Below are positions 23,801-33,884 of a stretch of 64,000 nt of DNA, one piece after another (position 1 is the first letter of the stretch; each line of letters opens with the position of its first letter). The DNA is from Silene conica. Lineage: Eukaryota; Streptophyta; Magnoliopsida; Caryophyllales; Caryophyllaceae. The translations under genes were made by a program, and so were the position numbers. The notes under the pieces were generated by a model. It was given only the letters and a program-made list of their open reading frames with translations, was not told where the DNA came from and searched no databases. Location of the stretch: positions 41,310,079 through 41,374,078 of the forward strand of contig CM055313.2 of the NCBI GenBank assembly GCA_029255685.2. The letters run 5' to 3'.

Positions 23801-24896
23801 CACGTGCTCCATTCCCGACACGCAGGTCCACCTCACCCTTGATTAGGGGTTCTTGGTTTCGGAGGCCCTGCACAAGATTACATAGATGAGAACCACAACC
23901 AGTATCAAGTACCCAAGTTCCGCAACTTGCATGGTTAATCTCAATCATGTGAATAAAAGAAGAAGAAGACATACCAACAGGAGTAACACGGCCTGCTTTA
24001 ATGTCCTCGTGATACACGGGGCATGAGCGCCTCCAATGCCCAGTCTTGTGGCAATGGTGACATTCCATGCTTGTATCCTTGCTCTTTGTCTTACCTTGTG
24101 AGTTACTCGACTTACCAGGCCCACTCTTAGCAAATCCTGGTTTCTTGAACCTGGGCCTACCTACCGCTAGGTCGCCCTGAGCTTTAGCCTTCCCTTTACC
24201 TTTTCCCTTACTTGAGATCATGAGAACATCCTGCTTTAGACTCCCACTCAACTTTAGATCCTTCTCAGTCTGTACGAGAAGGGAGTGGAGCTCATGGGGA
24301 GTCTTCTTCATGTCGTTCATGTAGTAGTTGGCCCTAAAGAGGGCGAACCCATCATGAAGCGAATGAAGCATGCGATCAACGATGATGTTCTCACTGATCT
24401 TGCAGTTTAGGGTCTCCAGTTTCTCGATATTCTCAATCATGTTGAGAATATGTGGGCTAACAGCTTGGCCCTTCTGGAGTTTCGCCTCAAAGAAGCGACA
24501 GGTATGCTCATAAGAAACGATTCTCGGAGCCTTTGAGAATTCGTTAGTGAGCGTGGTGAAAATCTTGTTTGCACCATGGGTTATGAAGCGTCTTTGCAAA
24601 TTAGATTCCATTGCATAGATGAGTACGTTCTTTATCGCACCCGCTTCCATGACGAAGTCGCTATGAGCGCGAACATCGTTGGCTCTAGCTCCAGTTCCTG
24701 GGTGTGCCGGAATGGGCTCAGTTAAAAACTTAAGCTTTCCGTCAGCAATGGCAGCATTCCGTAGTGCTGCCTCCCAGTCAGAGAAGTTTGACCCATCATT
24801 CCTCAGTCTAGTTGACTGATTCATGGAGTCCATGAAGGCTTTTAGCCAGGATTCACGTGCTAGCTTGGCACTTGGCATTGGGTCTTCACCAGCCAT
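20865..24896 (-). CDS. Copia-1 Gag-Pol polyprotein, full length
   Basis: An uninterrupted 1343-residue Ty1/copia polyprotein: Gag with zinc knuckle C279-x2-C282-x4-H287-x4-C292; protease with DTG at 331; integrase with HHCC finger (H466, H471, C497, C500) and D527, D590, E626 as the D-D-E acids; RT with MDVKTAFLNG (about 930) and YVDD at 1016-1019; RNase H with YADAS, TTESEY and YCDNSGA, ending SMGIGCVPKL. The order PR-INT-RT-RH defines copia. It would form particles, copy its RNA and insert cDNA in the nucleus. The ATG at 24896 is chosen because copia-2 starts at the same residue. How Gag is made in excess from one frame is not visible. Compared with copia-2, G-to-R in DLGEAQ may weaken RT. 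Confidence 0.96.
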   Translation of the reverse strand: MAGEDPMPSAKLARESWLKAFMDSMNQSTRLRNDGSNFSDWEAALRNAAIADGKLKFLTEPIPAHPGTGARANDVRAHSDFVMEAGAIKNVLIYAMESNLQRRFITHGANKIFTTLTNEFSKAPRIVSYEHTCRFFEAKLQKGQAVSPHILNMIENIEKLETLNCKISENIIVDRMLHSLHDGFALFRANYYMNDMKKTPHELHSLLVQTEKDLKLSGSLKQDVLMISSKGKGKGKAKAQGDLAVGRPRFKKPGFAKSGPGKSSNSQGKTKSKDTSMECHHCHKTGHWRRSCPVYHEDIKAGRVTPVGMSSSSFIHMIEINHASCGTWVLDTGCGSHLCNLVQGLRNQEPLIKGEVDLRVGNGARVAAVSKGTYVIQLPSGFELFLYNCYYVPSLSKNIISVSALDKLGFSFVIENNSCIFSLHNMIYGKAVSMNGIYVLDQTTEILHVNNKRIKVGDKDQTYLWHCRMGHINEKRVKQLIQNGAISPFDFESYGTCESCLIGKMTRISFKGVGMRAADLLGLIHTDVCGPMSINAREGYRYFITFTDDLSRYGYVYLMKHKSESFDKFKEYQNRVQNQLGRKIKALRSDRGGEYLSREFDQHLKDCGIVLQLTPPGTPQLNGVSERRNRTLLDMVRSMMSHTVVPDSLWGYALLSAALILNRSPSKAVDKTPFELWKGTVPNLSFIRVWGCEAYVKWRHEDKLGPRSVKTYFIGYPKGTFGHYFYSPTEQRVFVAASATFLEKEFLENKSSNRTFELSEVQEPTTEQPLEETVPSTEAAVDIPEEPRRSGRVSIPPDRYIGMVEEHDTDDVLLLEGNEPTTYKGAMTSSDSKLWLEAMQSEMDSMYENNVWDLVDLPAKVRPLQCKWIYKIKHAVEGQQDIHKARLVAKGFTQVPGLHYDEIFAPVVMLRSIRIILAIAAFHDYEIWQMDVKTAFLNGYLEEELYMVQPEGFIDPAHPKKVCKLKRSIYGLKQASRSWNHRFDQVIKENGFIRSVEEPCLYIKSSGSKIVFLVLYVDDILLIGNDIPLLSSVKAWLKNHFQMKDLREAQRILGIRIYRDRSRRMLSLSQESYIEKILERFSMTNSKKGFLPMTPGLHLSKTQEAKSVEEKERMSRIPYASAIGSIMYAMICTRPDVAYALSMTSRFQAHPGEPHWMAVKNILKYLRRTKDWGLTYGGDSTLCATGYADASFQTDRDDSKSQSGFVFTLNGAAVSWKNSKQSVTADSTTESEYYAASEAAKEAIWMRQFLQGLSVVPSSNDPITVYCDNSGAIFQAKEHKSSSKARHVQRKAHLIRDYVEQKEIFIEKIATDDNIADPLTKALPRDKHEGRIHSMGIGCVPKL

Positions 24897-25157
24897 TTTA
24901 GTTTTACAGCAGTTTTAATGAACGTGTTCTACACTGAAAGAAGATAAAACAAAACCATATAAGCAACTTATTGTTGTGATTTAAGTCTATATTAAATTGA
25001 ATTTAAACTTGTAGACTCATGCATTTATATAATTGATCTCCCTCAAGAATTATATAAACGATCCCAAGACTCAATTTCCGTATATTGATAAGCCCACAGT
25101 TTGGCTAATTCCAATCGTTGGAACTCTTGGTCGATAGATTTCCGTAAATCCTATCTA

Positions 25158-25358
25158 TTAGTCCATCTCAGTCACTGGAATATTATCGAGTGACCATGAT
25201 GTTGAGATAAAATAAATCATCTGTTCCCACTTACCCGACGTAGAAGGGGTCATATTATGCCTACCGACGAAGAAGGGATTCATGGGAGGCTGATTTATAA
25301 AGACTAATCTCAATTTTTGGTTATACGAGGAAGACCCCATCAACTCATATTTATCCAT
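25158..25358 (-). CDS. Small upstream open frame in copia-1 leader, hypothetical
   Basis: A 66-codon frame on the sense strand of the leader, starting MDKYELMGSSSYNQK and ending IPVTEMD, about 260 bases before gag-pol. In copia-2 the longer start is lost to a stop, but the frame from the inner Met (MGSSSYNQK, within 41576-41761) is kept with the same sequence. I recognise no domain. It may regulate translation of gag-pol or be chance; two young copies cannot tell these apart. Confidence 0.3.
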   Translation of the reverse strand: MDKYELMGSSSYNQKLRLVFINQPPMNPFFVGRHNMTPSTSGKWEQMIYFISTSWSLDNIPVTEMD

Positions 25359-26243
25359 ATTTAAGTGAACTAAAAACTAGCATTTGCGTGAATGAATTAA
25401 ATAAAGTGATGGCTTTTAAATTGACATGTGACATCTGTATTGTCACAGAAAACTAACGCGTGACCTCTACATGAGTCAGTTTTCAGGCATGATATAGGTG
25501 GTTTGGTTTTTAGGCGGAATATGATGCAAGCTATTATCGATGAAAGCGTAAAGATAAATGCAATAAACGTAAATAAAGGTCCTAGTGTGGCCTATCCTAC
25601 CAAAATAAACATAAAACAACTTGGAATCCACCGTTGGACCCTAGAAGCTTGTCTTGATGTTCTATCTTGGTCCTTGCAGCGGGAGTGAGCACCCGGTCTC
25701 CGTCTTGTCTTTGGTCTTCACAAAATTACTAATTTAAATTACAAAAGTAATCCTAGATACATTCTAATTTAAATACAAAAGTAATTACATGGCAAAAACC
25801 CAAAACGAAGATACAAGATCTCAAAATTACAAGCAAGATCGTGTCCCATCATTACGGTAACACAATCTTCTAAGGCCACACTAAGTTACAACCGTTTGCA
25901 AAAATTAAATACGTTATTGAAAGCATTCAAGTCATTCACAAGACGATAAATAAAATGCATCAACTAAATAAAATTTATACATGACATAATACTGTTATTA
26001 TGATTAATAAATTTATACCAAACCACCTTTTAAGATTAAAATTATGTGACTATACCGCTTTAATCACCAATTTTAATAAACATATAATCCATTATTTTAA
26101 ACTGTTTTAAAACAATATGTATCAAACGAGGGTGAACCGTTTCACTAAATAATATACTATTTCCGTATACAGTATATTATTTTATGCCATGTGAAAATAA
26201 GAAACAAGTTATTTTCGAAAATAAACACCCCGAAACGAGAGCA

Positions 26244-26315
26244 CTCGATCGAGTAACAGGGGCACTCGATCGAGTGTCAGGGTCACTCGATCGAGTGCAG
26301 CAGGGCTCGATCGAG
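26244..26315. repeat. Four CTCGATCGAG palindromes at 20-21 bp spacing
   Basis: Cores start at 26244, 26265, 26286 and 26306. The full 14-base form CACTCGATCGAGTG occurs at 26263 and 26284. Two further sites are nearer the primer site at 26521 and 26542, also 21 apart. Copia-2 keeps all six. Confidence 0.95.
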
Positions 26316-26520
26316 TGGCTCGTAAAAACTGCAAATCGCTGCACTTTTAAATTAAAACGGGTTTATAACATGGATTTAAAACGTGTAAATCATAAATAAA
26401 CAACAACAAAAGATTCACATATTGCTAAAAATATCGATTAATTAACAATATGCAAATTATAATCGAAAAACAAGATCGATTTCTCACAAAAATCACACGC
26501 ACGGGCCTGGTACGAGGGCA

Positions 26521-26551
26521 CTCGATCGAGTGCAACTGGTACTCGATCGAG
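26521..26551. repeat. Two CTCGATCGAG palindromes close to the primer site
   Basis: Cores at 26521 and 26542, 21 bases apart, about 80-110 bases from the primer binding site, in the leader position where retroviral RNAs often carry dimer and packaging signals. Confidence 0.95.
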
Positions 26552-26627
26552 TGCCTAAGCACAGTGTACGGTTTTCAAAATTTTTAAAACTTGTGAAAGA
26601 CACAATTGTAAAATTTTCATGGCCTAA

Positions 26628-26640
26628 GGCTCTGATACCA
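26628..26640 (-). other. Copia-1 primer binding site
   Basis: Plus-strand GGCTCTGATACCA is the complement of TGGTATCAGAGCC, matching initiator Met tRNA, two bases from the LTR at 26643. Confidence 0.93.
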
Positions 26641-26642
26641 CT

Positions 26643-27712
26643 TGTGGGGAATAAAACGCGTATTCACCCTAAATTTGCAGGATTATAATGAAATATGCAA
26701 TTGTGAATATCGTCATAAGATTAAAAACATGAGAAAAGAAGTACAACCTTTAGTCCTCGCGCAAAAGGCCTAAGAACAGGAATTAATGCAAATTCCCTCC
26801 TATAACTTGCACCCAAGACTTAGTTTGAGACGTGGCCGCGTGTGCTAGAAATCCTCTCCAATTGCCTTGCAATATAGGGAGAGCCCTTGAGGTTTTAGAT
26901 GTGAGATCTGAGGTTTTGGGAGAAGAATGCTCTCAAACCCTAATTTTCCCTGAGATAATTTTACAGTGCAACAAGAGTAACTGACATAAGGAGAGTCCAC
27001 CTCCTTATGTAGTTGTTTCGGCCGAAATACCCTAAGTAGGGTAGGAGTGGGCTTTCCACTCTTACCTTATTCTGGTTCGTGATTCGACCCATTTAGCTTT
27101 AAGTTGTTCGCGGTATTTTTAATTATAAATCGTAACATGTTATCAGATATTAATATAGTCGATATATTAATAATGGTCTGACAAAATACGATATTGTATA
27201 ATTACCCAAATTAATATAACTGTTTATATTAATACGCGAATACAATATTTAATTAAATATAACCGTTTATATTTAATTTACGAATTAATCATGTAATCCG
27301 TATTAGCTAAAATTATTTAATCCGTATTAAATAATAATCTCAACATCTTATTGACTAATTTAATAGTCAATACCTCTGACTAACCGTTTAGTCATATCCG
27401 GCAAAATGTGACTGTATTTTCATACCTTCACATCTCTCAAACGTGTCCTATAGGTGTGACGTATAGGGACCAGTTGACCACCGCCATCCGTATGACAATA
27501 ACGTCAAACTTATCTAGCAAGCCAACCGTTATTGATAAACGTGGATCAACTGGTAATAATACAGAAGTATGCCCTTGTGATCCTTAAAGAGATTTAATAA
27601 GTCATTGTACTTAATTGTCAAGGACACCAGCCCCAACAATCTCCCACTTGTCCGTACAAGGGTATGTTCAATGACGTTATCACACTACATGTGGAGGACA
27701 CAATCTCCAACA
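26643..27712 (-). repeat. 5' LTR of copia-1
   Basis: 1070 bp, one difference from 19007-20076 by eye. As the 5' LTR it should carry the promoter. On the minus strand its end reads TGTTGGAGATTGTG, and a second junction-like start TGTTGGGG lies 74 bases inside. Confidence 0.95.
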
Positions 27713-27717
27713 ACCTT

Positions 27718-28034
27718 TATTCAAACAATTAAAATTCTTTCATGTTCATGCCCCTCCCGGCTTTTCCAAACGTAAGGGTTCTCATAACATCTGTATCACA
27801 GTATACCATCATTTCCATCCTCTCTTAATCTACCCTTTTTCTCTCGTATATTCACTCTGGGTTCCCGGGTAAAACTGATAGGGCCAATGGTTCGGTGTGA
27901 GGGGGCCCTAGACTCATACTTTTCCTTTAGCGTGCTCCTAACAGTCCTATCCTGGGGTTCATTTTATTTAGACTCTCCTACATTCATTGGGTTCATTAGG
28001 TTAGGCCTAAGGATCGTTCTCTCTGATACCACTT
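27718..28034 (-). other. Gypsy-1 leader, LTR-proximal part, with primer site
   Basis: Untranslated leader. The primer site complement at 28020-28031 reads TCTCTGATACCA, one base different from the usual GCTCTGATACCA, three bases from the LTR at 28035. No gene is seen. Confidence 0.85.
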
Positions 28035-29073
28035 TGTAACACCCCCATTTATTTAAGGGCCTGTACTAAGACTCCCCAGATAAATAAGGGTGTTACCATC
28101 TCGGTTTCCCGAGGCAGTAGATACAAAGGAAAGATAAACAGTACTTTAAATAGATAAAGTTAACTCAAAGAACGAGTTTATACAACTGAATTATAAAAAC
28201 TGTTTTGGTGAGACAAAAGTATAATTCGTAAGGAAAACTACTATGGTGATCTAGACTCTAGGCAGGTCCGGATCCAAGCTCCTCTCTTCCCTTAGCTCCC
28301 ATAGTCTCAACACCTGTCAATCTGCTCTCCAATAAATTGGTTCATCACAGGTGATCACGAATACACAGGGTCAAGCACGAGGTTGAGTAGAGAAAACTAT
28401 AAACAACCACATTACTATAAATAGAAAGTTGATCAACTCCGCTCCGAATCACAAGACCCATTATTCTCCACACCAATCACAAGACCCATTAACTCCGCAC
28501 CAATCACAAGACCCATTAACTCCGCACCGATCACAAGACCCATTATCTCCGCACCAGTCACAAGACCCATTATCTCATCACCTCGTAGTATATCACAGAA
28601 TGATAGAAATAGATAGCACAATATAACGATCACATGATATTATAAAACAAACATGCTTAACACCAAATAAAAATAGATTACTCATCATTATACAACAATA
28701 TTTCCCCTACCTGAAATAGCAGGAGAAGCAGATAAATACGAGGCTTGTTTAGAAATGTTCCACGCGAAACTGGCTACCTAAACACGTATATGTAACGAAT
28801 TAAAACCTTCCTGAACCCCAAAACACCTTACACTTACTATAAATAGAAACTTCCCTAAATGGAAAGTTTCCAAAAATAAAAACCCTTCATAATAGGAAGT
28901 TTCCAAAAATAGAAACTTCCCTAACTTAACGATTTCCCGACTCATAACTTAATTACATGATAACGAATAAATAAAATACCGAACGCATTACTAAAGTAAT
29001 AACATAGTAACGATGATAACATTAATAGGGGTTAGAACGAAATAATAATAATAATACTACTAAAAATAATAAC

Positions 29074-29111
<38 letters not shown>

Positions 29112-29112
<1 letters not shown>

Positions 29113-29240
29113 TCTCTAGTAGAGATAAGACCTGGCTAGATAATATGCTGATGTAATAAGTTGATGTACGATCTTTTATAGAAGGCTTAGACCTTCTATA
29201 TCCTTGGTAATTTATATATATTTACATTTTACCAAAAAAA
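29112..29240 (+). mobile_element. Truncated LINE or SINE tail inside the gypsy-1 5' LTR
   Basis: Absent from the partner LTR, where the AAT repeat runs straight through. It ends in CATTTTACC plus seven A, as plant L1 and some SINE tails do. It contains a perfect 9-bp stem TATAGAAGG/CCTTCTATA with a 6-base loop and a TTGGTAA/TTACCAA pair. Target duplication cannot be read because the site is an AAT microsatellite. Confidence 0.5.
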
Positions 29241-30375
29241 ATAATAATAATAATAAGAAAACAATATTAATAATAAAACAACACTACACTCCTTAACACA
29301 AACCCAACTCACGACACACCTACATCACCCCCTCCTAACACCGTCGTTATCCTACCACGACCACCAACCATCACGGACCCGCGTACCCAGAACCACCAAC
29401 ATCTCCGGCGACCACTAGCAACCAGGTCGCCGGCCACCGGTGGGTAGAACCAACCCCGTAACTCGCCTGAAAACCTCACTCCACCACGTCGGCAGACCCG
29501 CATTGACGCCCCTGTCGACGGCCCACCAGACCAAACCACCACGCACGACTGACACCTACACACTCCCTGGACACCAGACACCTAACCACGGTGGTACCAC
29601 CGCGTCGACCTCCCCCGAGTCAACGGTGGTACCATCCCCCAAGCCACTCCTGTACACACATATAACAAACCCAGAACCGAACAGAAGAAACGAATCCCCC
29701 TGTCGACACCACCTCAGTCGCCTGAACCCACCGTGCCTACCACCATGACGAAGCCCTGACTACTATCCGACTCCCTGACCCGTGACCCGTACCAATAAGC
29801 ACGAAACCAGACTCAACACAAACGCTAAACACACCCTGGTCGTGACAACAGGGGAAACACGAACCCAGAACCCGACACAGACTCGTAAATAACCACCCTT
29901 TGCCACCGCCTTTACCATCAACGACCACCACCGACTATACCATGTATAAACATTACGTGACATACTATAAAAATCATACAAAACGAATAAGGATTAGAGA
30001 CTTAATAAACGATTACCCAGGTGACTAAAACCACAGACCAAAACAGGAAATGGCGGCGTGTGAGACATACCAGGTTTCCTAGTCAATTCGAACCACCGTA
30101 CCCTGACCCACGACCACCGTACTCCATCTCCTTTCCTCCTCTGGTGTGACGGCTATGTGTGTGTGTTGTTTGAATTGAGATTAGGGTAAAGCCTAGGTCT
30201 AGGAAGGGTGTTAAAGTATGACGGTAGAGAGGCTGCTCGGTAGGGTTTTAGGTATGTGTTTTCCTAGTTCAGCTGTGGGCTTGGGTGAGAGCACACATCC
30301 CAAGGCCCAACCAACGTACCAGGTGGTCTAAGGATCGAATCCTCGCAACAGCATCGCTTGTTTAAACTACTTAAA

Positions 30376-30478
<103 letters not shown>

Positions 30479-30547
30479 CGTAAAACAACTAAGCTATCGA
30501 TGCGAAAATAGCCTTAATTATCGAGACTCAATTTTCGAGGTATTACA

Positions 30548-31779
30548 GGTCCGTTTTGGTCGGAAGCTGACCCGGGACCCGTGTATCGTTCTTGCTCGCA
30601 ATTAGAGCAATCTGAGACTCCAACATTTTCATTCCCGCCTCTCGCGCCTGTGACTCCTTCTGGACTAACCCGATAATATTTTGGATTAGAGCATCTGTAT
30701 TGGGTGGTGGGTTTGAAGGTGGTTGAGGGACGAAAGGTGATTTTTGAAAGTTTTGTTTGTGCGCAGGGACGGAAGCTTGGTTTTGGTTTTTTTGTTGATG
30801 TTGTGTTAAGGACGTTTTGACTCGTCCATCTCATGTGTGGGTGGACATTGTTGTTGTTGGGGTTGTAAAAGTTGTTGCCACGGTAATGTTGGAAAGCTGC
30901 GCACGTTTCATTAGAGGAAGTACAAAATTTTGAAACGTGGCCCTCTCCTCCGCATCGCTCACAAATACACGGCCCGTCAGAAACTTCATTTACTTGGTAC
31001 ATGCCGCCTTTACTCCCACTACCAACCTCAAACTTACCGCCACTCACCTCAAGCTTATCCAGTTTGGCCATTAGAGCCTCAATAGCCGCCACATTCGACT
31101 CAACCTGCATTTGGTTACCACGGGAAGTCCCGTGTTCAGCCCGATGTACTGCGACATCCTCAATGATCTTGAGACCCTTGGTCTCTCTTGAATTCTCCTG
31201 GAATCTCCCATTGGCAGCATCATCTAGGTAGGCCCGGTTATCATCATAAAGGCCGTTATAGAACTGGTTACATAGAAACCACTGTTCGAATCCATGATGA
31301 GGTATGGATCGAACGAGTGTCTTGAACCTAGTCCAAGCCTCACTGAAATCCTCGGAAGCTCCTTGCTTGAAGCTAGTAATCTGCGCTCTCAAGGCATTAG
31401 TCTTGGCCGCGGAATAGTATTTCTGATAGAAGGCCAAGGCTAATGTGTTCCAGTCGGTCACTCCCGCAGCAGTGTGGTCTAAGTCTCAGTACCACTCCCT
31501 CGCCGAGTCTCGGAGGGAAAAGATGAACATCGTCTGCATAATCTGGTCTTGGGTTACTCCATCTAGGGGTGCGATAAAGCATATATAATCAGTGAAGATT
31601 TCTATATGTTTAGCCGCATCCTCGTTAGCCGCGCCCCCGAAATGATTTTTCTCCACCATGGAGATGTATGACGGTTTGGCCTCGAATGGTTTCCCCGTGC
31701 CCGCAGGTAGAGTGAACCCTTTGTAAAGGTCCTTCACCTATGGCATGGAATGACTTGCGATGCTTGCTTCTTCGGCCAT
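30548..31779 (-). pseudogene. Athila-like gag (capsid and zinc knuckle), broken
   Basis: Read from ATG at 31779 (MAEEASIASHSMP), a stop at 31738-31740, then VKDLYKGFTLPAG and a retrotransposon gag domain (NHFGGAANEDAAKHIEIF ... SLRDSAREWY), a TGA at 31486-31488, then the second half (TDWNTLALAFYQKYY ... HHGFEQWFLCNQFYNGL), and a zinc knuckle CERCGGEGHVSKFC (C-x2-C-x4-H-x4-C). The TGA fits a CGA-to-TGA change. Gypsy-1 cuts it at 30548, where its last residues become LTR-derived; the rest continues at 11731. Gag would build the particle; this copy cannot. Confidence 0.85.
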
Positions 31780-32157
31780 CTTTTCCTCTTCTTCAAAGTT
31801 TGGAAGTAGGTGTTTATGGCTGTTGTGGGTGTAGGTGGATTATGATGTGATTGTGGTTGATTTGGTGTAGGTGGGTTGTTGTGTGGTGATGGTGGTTGAT
31901 CAAATATGTCTTCTTGGAACAAAGAAGAAGGAGAACCTACTTCTTTATTCTGCAAAGCGAGTTTCTTCTTCGCTCTAAGAGTCCTCTCAAGTTCTAGGTT
32001 GAGTGGAAGGAGTTCTCCTTGCACTGACCTGCGCATAAGATAGAAACTACAAGAAAAGAGTGAGAAAGGTTTAAGGAACAAAGTTCCTTAAACACAAAAA
32101 ACAAAAACAGAAAACAATAAACACTGGCGTCACCTCCCTGGCAACGGCGCCAAAATT
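31780..32157 (-). pseudogene. Athila primer site and gag upstream part
   Basis: The primer site complement, plus-strand CTCCCTGGCAACGGCGCCA at 32136-32154, equals TGGCGCCGTTGCC plus AGGGAG and matches Asp tRNA with one mismatch, the site used by Athila elements. A different frame at 31780-32081 reads LNLELERTLRAKKKLAL and NPPTPTTAINTYF, similar to Athila gag starts, so gag probably began here and has a frameshift near 31780-31800. Confidence 0.7.
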
Positions 32158-32748
32158 TGACACCCATCGTTGAGGGCGTCAAAGATAAAATTTATAGTTC
32201 CTAAACTTTAACTATAGATAGCGAAAGTCAGGGTCGAACCACAAGGAGGTGGGGAATGTTTATTGTTTAAAGTCAATGTTTTAGGGTAACAAGTTGGGGT
32301 TTGTTTGGTTGTTACTAAGGTTAAATAAAATAAAGACAGGAATAAGACGAAAATTTAGATAAAGGTATAACTATAGTAAAACGGATGCTAGGATGTTCGG
32401 GTAATAAAGAGCTACGATGGTATAAATTCTAAAACATGTATTGCAGTTGTGTAAGGGGTGCAACATATCCTTTCGGTCTATGGTACCTAATAGCTCCTTT
32501 CGGCCTATGTTATTAGTTCCTAGGTCTCACAATTATTGGGTGTCAACAATAAAGGTGATTCCTAAATTCTAGGTCACATACCTTTCAGTCTTAAGTAACC
32601 TAGCCGTCTTAAAGCGTTAACCAACGCCCTTCCCGTATCTTTCAACCTTGGGTAAGTCATTACTAACATCCTATAAGTCTCCTTTCGGTCTCGTCATAGG
32701 GTATTATAATTAACGAAACAAAACGAACTGAAAACATACGCAAGGTCA

Positions 32749-32821
32749 GTCGACCGAGCAGCTATTCCAGTCGGCCGACCAACTGCCTCAGTCGACCAAC
32801 CAGTTAAGCCGGTCGGTCGAC
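32749..32821. repeat. GTCGAC-type palindromes in Athila LTR B
   Basis: Four sites: GTCGAC at 32749, CGGCCG-centred variant near 32774, GTCGAC at 32791 and 32816, the last within GGTCGGTCGACC. Spacing is about 19-25 bases. Confidence 0.85.
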
Positions 32822-33884
32822 CAGAAGTCTGCTACAGGTCGATTCGGGTGTTATACCATCTACGCAATTTACTCCCTACATTCTAACATATGCAATTAGC
32901 TACTCATAACTATGATAATAACGACAATAACAGTAGGAAAAATGGAATTCATAGCAAACAACAATCTAAACATGTGATAACAATAAAGGCTTTGGGATTC
33001 TATGTAACATCCCGCATTTTCGTAAATAATATTTTAATGATTTTAAATTATTTTACGGAATATAATAATATTTTAATAGTAAGTCGTAAATTTAATTTAA
33101 AGATTTCCGTTAAGATCCGTCTTAAGAATATCCTTAAGTTCTTAAGATGTTAACTTGGCATAATGAAACCCGACTTGAATCCGCTTCACAAAAATATGTA
33201 ACCCGACTCAAAATAAGAAAAAGGACACTATAAACCCCACCTTAAACCCTATTCAACGACATCACCTTCATCCTCGCAATTCATTTCACTGATACTTTCC
33301 CAACTCCATTGTTCTCCATTTTTGAAGCTTAAAATCAACATTTCAAGCTCTTCCCGAACTCGAATCGCAGTAAGTCTTACATTTTCGAAATCCTTGCGAG
33401 ATTTCTAAGGTTTCTATCTCTTTCAATTTCAATTTCGTCGAACTCCAAAAAGGCGCTGTTTTAGGTAAATTCCGTTTTTAGCTTCTAAAACTCGTTTCTT
33501 TTGTTGTAGGGATTGGACTAGACGATCCTGAGGTGGATAGCTTTGTTATTGAAGAGGAATTCGGAGCTTAACCGCTTTTAAGGTGACAATTAAGAGTAAC
33601 TCGGCTTATTTGTGAAAGTAGCAAACCTTTTGTTAATATTGATGTGTTTATGTGTTTTGAGGCATGAGATAGGTTGTAAACAGGTTTAGTATGCATAATA
33701 TTCAGATGTTGATAAATTATGTGGAATTCATCTTTTGGGTGAATTTGGGAGTATACATGGAGACCGGTTGAATTTTGGGAATTTCATTGTGAATGTTTAT
33801 GTGAGTGGATGGTGAATATAGGATGTTTAACTTATGGGTTAATGTAATGGATTTAAGTTTTAGTGTTGGCATTTCTGGAATACC

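Larger units (their letters stand above)
24897..26642 (-). other. Copia-1 leader (5' untranslated region)
   Basis: A 1.7-kb leader between primer site and gag-pol. It carries the spaced palindromes (26244-26315 and 26521-26551), an upstream frame (25158-25358) and the primer site complement at 26628-26640. It matches copia-2 (40277-42024) closely. Nothing recognisable as a captured host gene. Confidence 0.8.
19007..27712 (-). mobile_element. Copia-1: complete Ty1/copia retrotransposon, apparently intact
   Basis: Two 1070-bp LTRs (19007-20076 and 26643-27712) that differ at one site by eye (a T/G change near 19407 versus 27043), an initiator-Met primer site, one 1343-codon gag-pol frame, and target duplication acctt (19002-19006 and 27713-27717). 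It sits in the leader of gypsy-1. With a typical plant rate of about 0.7-1.3 x 10^-8 per site per year, one difference would mean an age of some tens of thousands of years (inference). All recognisable catalytic motifs are present; one RT residue differs from copia-2 (DLREAQ against DLGEAQ). Confidence 0.95.

Noticed and set aside
26244..26551. Palindromes as a possible transposon end or restriction/recombination site array
   Set aside because: They lie inside the leader of a complete copia element with its own verified ends; no inverted-repeat element boundaries coincide with them.
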